Of a stretch of DNA of 10,503 nucleotides, positions 6,745-10,503 are shown in pieces. Positions within the stretch are counted from its first letter, which is position 1; each line of letters begins with the position of its first letter. Origin of the DNA: Planctomycetota bacterium. Its GTDB lineage: Bacteria > Planctomycetota > UBA1135 > GCA-002686595. The DNA is taken from the NCBI GenBank assembly GCA_029259675.1, contig JAJDES010000139.1, positions 1 through 10,503 on the forward strand. The letters are read 5' to 3'. Below the pieces are notes generated by a model, which was given only the letters and a program-made list of their open reading frames with translations, made no database searches and was not told the origin of the DNA. A program made the position numbers and the translations under genes.

Positions 6745-7950
6745 ATGGCTAAGAAAAAGGCAACGCGACGTTCGACGGCTAAGCCCAAAGCTTCCGGCCG
6801 CGGAACGCTTTGGATAGGAACGGCCAAGGGCGGATTTGCCTTGGAACCCTCCGGCAGTTCCTGGCGCCTGCGCGGCCCCTTTTGCCTGGGTGCCAAGACC
6901 AACGACCTGCGCCTCGATCCGCGCGACGGAAAGACGCTCTTGATGAGCTCGACCGGCGGCCATTTAGGTCCGACCATTTACCGTTCCTTGGATAAGGGCA
7001 AGAGTTGGACGGAAGCCAAGAAGCCGCCGCGCTTTGCCAAGCTCAGCCCCAAGTCCCCACGCGGCAAGGCGGCGCGCGCCTCCCGCGGTCAAAGTGTGCA
7101 GATCAACTTTTGGCTGCAACCGGGGCACCATTCCGAAGCCGGCGTGTGGTACTGCGGAACGAGCCCCCAGGGCCTCTTTCGATCCACCGATGCGGGTCAA
7201 ACTTGGTCCGCTGTCAACGGCTTCAACCACAACCCAATGTGGACCAAGTGGGTTTCCGTGGGCCAGGACGGAACTCCCGACGGCCCCGTCCTTCACTCGA
7301 TCGAAATCGACCCGCGCGATGCGCGTCACATGACCGTCTCTTGCTCGAGCGGCGGGACTTTCGAGAGTTGCGATCGCGGGCGCACCTGGACTCCGATCAA
7401 CCGCGGCATTGAGTCCAATTTCTTGCCCGACTCCGACGTCGAGTACGGTCAAGACCCGCACTGCATGCACATGCACCCGGCCGATCCCGACCGCTGGTAC
7501 CAACAAAATCACTGCGGCATCTATCGTCTGGATCGCGCCGAAGGCGAGCGCTGGTCGCGCATCGGAACAAAAATGCCCAAGGGCGTCGGCGACATCGGTT
7601 TCCCGATCGTTTTGCACCCCACCGATCCCGACACGGCCTGGGTCTTCCCCATGGACGGCACCACGATCTGGCCGCGCACCTCCCCCGCCGGCAAGCCCGC
7701 GCTCTTTGTCACTCGCAATGGCGGGCGCAGTTGGAGCAAGCAAAACAAGGGCTTCCCCAAGTCCCATGCCTACTGGACGGTTCTGCGCCAAGCGCTGGAC
7801 AGCGATTCCAATCCTGGGCGCACCGGCCTTTACTTCGGCACCACCTCGGGCGAAATCTGGGGCAGTCAAGACAGCGGCGCCAGTTGGAAGCAGTTGGCCG
7901 CACACCTGCCGCGCATTTATTCCCTTAGGGTCGGATATCCCAAGCGATGA
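6745..7950 (+). CDS. BNR/Asp-box beta-propeller protein (WD40/YVTN/BNR-like, 'exo-alpha-sialidase' type)
   Basis: This 401-residue protein is built of propeller blades. Five Asp-box motifs (S/T-x-D/N-x-G-x-S/T-W) are visible at S81-W88, S147-W154, S208-W215, T323-W330 and S374-W381. They fit a six- or seven-bladed propeller with one or two blades lacking a clear box. Database names often call this family exo-alpha-sialidase, but I see no RIP/FRIP arginine motif or other sialidase catalytic signature, so glycosidase activity should not be assumed. There is no signal peptide; the N-terminus is basic (MAKKKATRRSTAKPKA), implying a cytosolic protein. A His/Cys-rich stretch lies centrally ('PHCMHMHP' and 'NHCGIY'). 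The start has a good Shine-Dalgarno sequence, GAGGAG at 6731-6736, eight bases before the ATG. The stop overlaps the next gene's ATG (ATGA at 7947-7950), which points to translational coupling and a joint function with the ubiquitin-like protein. Confidence 0.88.
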   Translation: MAKKKATRRSTAKPKASGRGTLWIGTAKGGFALEPSGSSWRLRGPFCLGAKTNDLRLDPRDGKTLLMSSTGGHLGPTIYRSLDKGKSWTEAKKPPRFAKLSPKSPRGKAARASRGQSVQINFWLQPGHHSEAGVWYCGTSPQGLFRSTDAGQTWSAVNGFNHNPMWTKWVSVGQDGTPDGPVLHSIEIDPRDARHMTVSCSSGGTFESCDRGRTWTPINRGIESNFLPDSDVEYGQDPHCMHMHPADPDRWYQQNHCGIYRLDRAEGERWSRIGTKMPKGVGDIGFPIVLHPTDPDTAWVFPMDGTTIWPRTSPAGKPALFVTRNGGRSWSKQNKGFPKSHAYWTVLRQALDSDSNPGRTGLYFGTTSGEIWGSQDSGASWKQLAAHLPRIYSLRVGYPKR

Positions 7951-8252
7951 GTTCGCCTTCCAAAGGCGGCGCTGCTGACTCTGCCGGGAAAGTGTCCGTG
8001 CAAGTTTCGAGCATCCTGCACGAGTACACCGGCGGAGAGAGCCAACTGTGGGCCAAGGGTGGCACGGTCCAAGCCCTGCTCGCCGATCTTGAACGTCGCC
8101 ACAAAGGCCTGCGTTTTCGAATCATCGATGAACAAGATTGCATCCGGCCGCACATCAAGATCTATGTCGATGGGCGTCAAATCGGGGCCCTGAAAGCGAC
8201 CGTGGGCTCGCAGGCGGAAGTGCACATCCTGCAAGCCTTGTCCGGCGGATGA
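7947..8252 (+). CDS. MoaD/ThiS (CysO-like) ubiquitin-like sulfur-carrier protein
   Basis: This is a 101-residue beta-grasp protein with the MoaD/ThiS plan. An N-terminal strand ('KVSVQVSSIL') leads to 'EYTGGESQLW', then a helix 'TVQALLADLERRHKGL'. 'IKIYVDGRQI' is the central strand, and the end 'EVHILQALSGG' finishes exactly on the Gly-Gly tail. The tail is the site that E1-like enzymes adenylate and then thiocarboxylate, or link to targets. The shape 'DLE..Y.G', 'V.IYVN..D' and 'ILPA.(S/A)GG' is closest to CysO-type proteins, which feed sulfur to cysteine synthesis, but MoaD-like roles in molybdopterin synthesis cannot be excluded. It overlaps the upstream propeller gene by four bases (ATGA). 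No ThiF/MoeB, MoaE or CysM is adjacent. A JAMM protease that could process the Gly-Gly end lies upstream at 5237-5839. Confidence 0.9.
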   Translation: MSSPSKGGAADSAGKVSVQVSSILHEYTGGESQLWAKGGTVQALLADLERRHKGLRFRIIDEQDCIRPHIKIYVDGRQIGALKATVGSQAEVHILQALSGG

Positions 8253-8286
8253 GGTCCGTCACAGGCTAAGCTTCGCGCATTCGCCA

Positions 8287-8306
8287 GCGCGCTTACTCAA
8301 GCGCGC
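8287..8306. terminator. Perfect 8-bp hairpin downstream of the ubiquitin-like gene
   Basis: GCGCGCTT (8287-8294) pairs fully with AAGCGCGC (8299-8306) around the tetraloop ACTC. It begins 34 nt after the stop codon of the ubiquitin-like gene, where an operon end is expected. The following bases (CCCAAGCACAAAC) contain no T-run, so it may be a factor-dependent terminator or a 3'-end stabilising stem rather than a classical intrinsic terminator. Confidence 0.45.
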
Positions 8307-8460
8307 CCAAGCACAAACTCTTCCTGCCATGGCTTGGGGCTCACGAAACAGGCCCGTGCAAAATCAATTTCCTTCCCCCTCGCGTTGATTCGAACCTGCC
8401 GCCTCCAAAACGATTGGCGAGCCCCGAGCGCTTTCCTGAAGTGACCTAGGATGAGCTTCT

Positions 8461-8477
8461 GCCAATTGGCAATTGCC
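8461..8477. promoter_or_regulatory. Two overlapping 10-bp palindromes upstream of the exported Cys protein
   Basis: GCCAATTGGC (8461-8470) and GGCAATTGCC (8468-8477) are each perfect palindromes and share three bases. They lie 35-52 nt before the ATG at 8513, in a position suited to an operator or regulator site. They form the most AT-rich and symmetric patch of the 260-nt gap 8253-8512, which otherwise holds only the hairpin at 8287. No regulator is known to me for this sequence. Confidence 0.35.
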
Positions 8478-8512
8478 CGTCCCAACCATCTTCAACGGGA
8501 GAGACCAACGCG

Positions 8513-9439
8513 ATGTTTCAACACACTGCAAAGCTCGCACTTTCCGGACGCTCTAGTTTCATCGGCGCACTCGTAATCGTCGGCCTATTTTCCTGGGCAG
8601 GCGAATCGAGGGGCCAAGTAAGCGGAACGGCAACCCGCGGCGCGCGCGCCGAGCCCATTCCGCTCTGTTCCAAGATTCCCGATGGGGATTTCAACAACGG
8701 CTTCGGGGGCTGGATCCAGGACCCCTGCCCGGCGGGCTTTGGGGACTACGCGTCTTCAGCCAACGCGAGCATTGAAGACTTGACGTCCATCGGCTGCGAC
8801 CAGGATGTGGCCTGCCTGAACATATTCGCCGAGTCGGAATGGACTTGCGAGAAGCCCAGTGGCAGCGCTTCCCAAGCTCAAATGTCGATCGAACGGACAG
8901 CTGTTGTGCGCGGGCGCTATTTGAAGTTCAAGGCCGTCGGCAGCTTCGAATTCACGGTTTTTGCCAAGGGCATGGCCAAGTACAACGCGCAAATCGTAGT
9001 GACCAACGAAGATGGCATCCAAGTCAAGTGCGACCTTCTGAATTATGACTTTGCAGCCGACCTTGAGTGCGAAAGCGGCCTGGCTGCCCTGGGTGCGATC
9101 CCCCTGGAAACGATTTGCTGCGATCTGCAGGCGGGCGGCATTTTGATCGGAGATACCGTCACGATTGAAGTGGTTTGGAGCGCGACGACCATTGCCTGCA
9201 ATGAATGCGACATCAGCCAGTTCTTCGGATCCCTGTGCGTCGACAATTTCCAATTCTGCAACGCCTGCTTGCAACCCGCCGGACCGATCCAACCCGTGCA
9301 AGTTGTGACCAGCACCATTGGCAAGAAACCCACCCCCGCGCTGGATCCCCTAGCTACGCCGGAAGAGCGCTTGCTCGAAACCGGCGCACGACTGGGAGTC
9401 GACATGTCGGCGGGAACTGCCGGCCGAGACTCCGAATAG
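8513..9439 (+). CDS. Exported Cys-rich protein of unknown family
   Basis: I do not recognise this 308-residue protein. A basic N-terminus and a hydrophobic stretch at about 16-28 form a Sec signal peptide, with cleavage probably near residues 33-40. The mature part contains 14 cysteines (52, 72, 95, 101, 112, 173, 186, 202, 203, 229, 232, 242, 249, 252), which would allow seven disulfides outside the cytoplasm. 'IPDGDFNNGFGGWIQD' (55-70) resembles the first strand of carbohydrate-binding or PEP-CTERM-style jelly-roll domains, which often begin N-G-x-F-E-x-G-x-x-G-W. Alternating strands such as 'YLKFKAVGSFEFTVFAKG' and 'VTIEVVWSAT' support a beta-sandwich. The last ~50 residues after the final Cys are Pro/Thr-rich and look like a linker, with no sorting signal visible. 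GGGAGAG at 8497-8503 is a reasonable Shine-Dalgarno sequence. Glycan or surface binding is inference only. Confidence 0.78.
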   Translation: MFQHTAKLALSGRSSFIGALVIVGLFSWAGESRGQVSGTATRGARAEPIPLCSKIPDGDFNNGFGGWIQDPCPAGFGDYASSANASIEDLTSIGCDQDVACLNIFAESEWTCEKPSGSASQAQMSIERTAVVRGRYLKFKAVGSFEFTVFAKGMAKYNAQIVVTNEDGIQVKCDLLNYDFAADLECESGLAALGAIPLETICCDLQAGGILIGDTVTIEVVWSATTIACNECDISQFFGSLCVDNFQFCNACLQPAGPIQPVQVVTSTIGKKPTPALDPLATPEERLLETGARLGVDMSAGTAGRDSE

Positions 9440-9464
9440 TTCGTAAGAGACCCTTTCGGCTCTT

Positions 9465-9481
9465 CATCCCACTGCGGGATG
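9465..9481. terminator. Short hairpin between convergent genes
   Basis: CATCCC (9465-9470) pairs with GGGATG (9476-9481) around a 5-nt loop, 25 nt after the exported-protein stop and 48 nt beyond the stop of the minus-strand SRPBCC gene. The position suits a shared terminator. No T-run follows on the plus strand. Confidence 0.35.
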
Positions 9482-9529
9482 GGGGGCCGAATTCATTTGC
9501 AGCGAGGATCCGTTGGGTCGGGTAACCGC

Positions 9530-10090
9530 TCACGGCAACCGGGCATCGCTCAAACAGGTGGAATGCTTTAGGAAATGATTCATGCGCTGCTCCCAAGCGC
9601 GCATGTCGCTTACGTACGCTTCTTCGGTGAAGGCTTCAATGAAGGCGTCGCCCTCGGCCCCCAAACTTGTGTGCATGTAAGTGATCGTCACTTCCGTGCC
9701 AACTTCACCCGCAGCGTTCATCTTGGGCGCCAGCTCAATGAAGAGTTTGCACGCCGTGATGCCGGGTGTGACCTTGATCATTTCAACTTCGCCGCGGCCC
9801 GCATCATGCTTCGTCACGTACCAAATGGCTTCGCGTGGTTTACCCGGCGTTCCAGGCTCCGGATCTGAAGCAAAACGTGTGGTGAACACGCAATCCGCTT
9901 CCGCCAAGCCTGAATTCGAAAAGACTTCGATCGGATCCCATCCCTCAATCCACTCGGCTTCGCGCACTGGGCACAGCAAAGTCAGTACGAAACCCGGGGT
10001 GCCGTGGATTTGCTGCGTGTAGCTTCGACTGATGCGATTCGGTTTACTGATCTTCATTTCGTTGCGGCTGTTGCTTTTGCGGCGGGCCAT
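9530..10090 (-). CDS. SRPBCC (START/Bet v 1-like) family protein
   Basis: This 186-residue protein has a basic, Ser/Arg-rich N-terminus of about 20 residues and then an SRPBCC ligand-binding fold. 'SRSYTQQIHGTP' gives the first strand, 'LLCPVREAEWIEGWDP' (38-53) the characteristic helix and loop, 'DCVFTT' and 'EAIWYVTKHD' the central strands, and 'EVTITYMHTSLG' then 'EGDAFIEAFTEEAY' the C-terminal strand and long helix. The fold forms a cavity for hydrophobic ligands, but the ligand of this subgroup is unknown. The protein is cytosolic, with no leader. It is the second gene of a minus-strand pair, starting 14 nt after the YjbR-like stop, with AGGGGG (10094-10099) just three bases before the ATG. 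That spacing is tight, so Met12 (10057) is an alternative start. Confidence 0.87.
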   Translation of the reverse strand: MARRKSNSRNEMKISKPNRISRSYTQQIHGTPGFVLTLLCPVREAEWIEGWDPIEVFSNSGLAEADCVFTTRFASDPEPGTPGKPREAIWYVTKHDAGRGEVEMIKVTPGITACKLFIELAPKMNAAGEVGTEVTITYMHTSLGAEGDAFIEAFTEEAYVSDMRAWEQRMNHFLKHSTCLSDARLP

Positions 10091-10104
10091 TCGCCCCCTG
10101 CGCC

Positions 10105-10443
10105 CTACTCACCCTTCAACTTCGAGGCGATCTTCTTCGGAGCCACATTCAGCCACGCTGCGGTCAGTGCCTCGCGCACTTTCGGAACGCGCGCTTTGGC
10201 GAAAACAACTCGTGTGCAACCCCGCTTGCCCCACGCGCCCTTGATAACCTCAAAGGCCTCGGGCAGCTCGCGAATCAATTTGGATTGCATGTCGGGTGTC
10301 AACTTGACCATGCCCCAATCCCCATCGGGTCCAATGGTCGCGAAGATCTTGCCGCCGACTCGAAAGTCCGGGTGACCTTGATGCTCACCTTCCTCCGCCT
10401 CCGGTAGCTTCAAAGCCAACTCTTGAAATTGATCGGGTTTCAT
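10105..10443 (-). CDS. MmcQ/YjbR-like (DUF419-type) DNA-binding-fold protein
   Basis: The product is 112 residues from the ATG at 10441-10443. The family core is clear. 'FQELALKLPEAEEG' opens the protein, 'HPDFRVGGKIFATI' lies at residues 24-37, 'GMVKLTPDMQ' follows, and 'GAWGKRGCTRV' lies at 69-79. The last helix is 'VREALTAAWLNVAPKK'. This fold (CyaY-like/double-wing type) is annotated as DNA binding from structural similarity; the cellular role is not settled. The reading frame stays open upstream to the window edge, but this ATG has GAGGA (10448-10452) four bases away and sits exactly at the family's usual start. It is the first gene of a pair with the SRPBCC protein, 14 nt apart. Confidence 0.9.
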   Translation of the reverse strand: MKPDQFQELALKLPEAEEGEHQGHPDFRVGGKIFATIGPDGDWGMVKLTPDMQSKLIRELPEAFEVIKGAWGKRGCTRVVFAKARVPKVREALTAAWLNVAPKKIASKLKGE

Positions 10444-10503
10444 GGCGTCCTCGGGACTCAGACTGACTCCAACATGGATTCGTGCCAGTGGCAAGTCGCA
10501 CCG

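Noticed and set aside
6964..7905. Long open frame on the minus strand opposite the propeller gene
   Set aside because: The opposite strand carries five Asp-box motifs and a Shine-Dalgarno sequence. The minus-strand translation has no recognisable domain and is typical of the antisense of a GC-rich gene.

Overview
The window is 10.5 kb of GC-rich bacterial chromosome with ordinary housekeeping and accessory genes. There are no insertion sequences, CRISPR arrays, rRNA or tRNA genes. The likely source is an environmental bacterium, and Planctomycetota is my best guess. The pointers are a sulfatase C-terminus, a nickel superoxide dismutase with an export leader, a Tat-exported Cys-rich protein, a DUF5522 protein, exported Cys-rich proteins of unknown family, and several starts without a clear Shine-Dalgarno sequence. 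That assignment is inference, because no phylogenetic marker was compared.

Layout. (1) 1-273: 3' end of a probable sulfatase (+). (2) 502-960: a small Cys-rich exported protein (-), converging on the sulfatase with a perfect 8-bp hairpin between them. (3) 961-1355: a divergent intergenic region. (4) 1356-2074: a DUF5522 protein and a HIT-family hydrolase (+). (5) 2248-4989: topA, DNA topoisomerase I, with four C-terminal repeats and a Lys/Ala-rich tail (+). (6) 5237-5839: a JAMM (JAB1/MPN) metalloprotease (+). (7) 5984-6517: sodN, Ni superoxide dismutase with an export leader (+). (8) 6745-8252: a BNR/Asp-box beta-propeller gene coupled by an ATGA overlap to a MoaD/ThiS-type ubiquitin-like protein ending in Gly-Gly (+). 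(9) 8513-9439: an exported protein with 14 Cys and no recognised family (+). (10) 9530-10443: a two-gene minus-strand unit encoding a YjbR/MmcQ-like protein and an SRPBCC protein, convergent with (9).

How the genes may work together. The firmest functional link is the propeller/ubiquitin-like pair, which must be co-translated or nearly so. A JAMM protease lies about 2 kb upstream on the same strand. This class of enzyme trims or releases the C-terminus of ubiquitin-like sulfur carriers (the Mec/CysO precedent), so the two loci could belong to one sulfur-transfer or protein-modification pathway. No E1-like activating enzyme (ThiF/MoeB) and no cysteine synthase is in the window, so this is a hypothesis. 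Ni-SOD, the Cys-rich protein and the JAMM enzyme all depend on, or plausibly bind, metals, but nothing in the sequence shows shared regulation.
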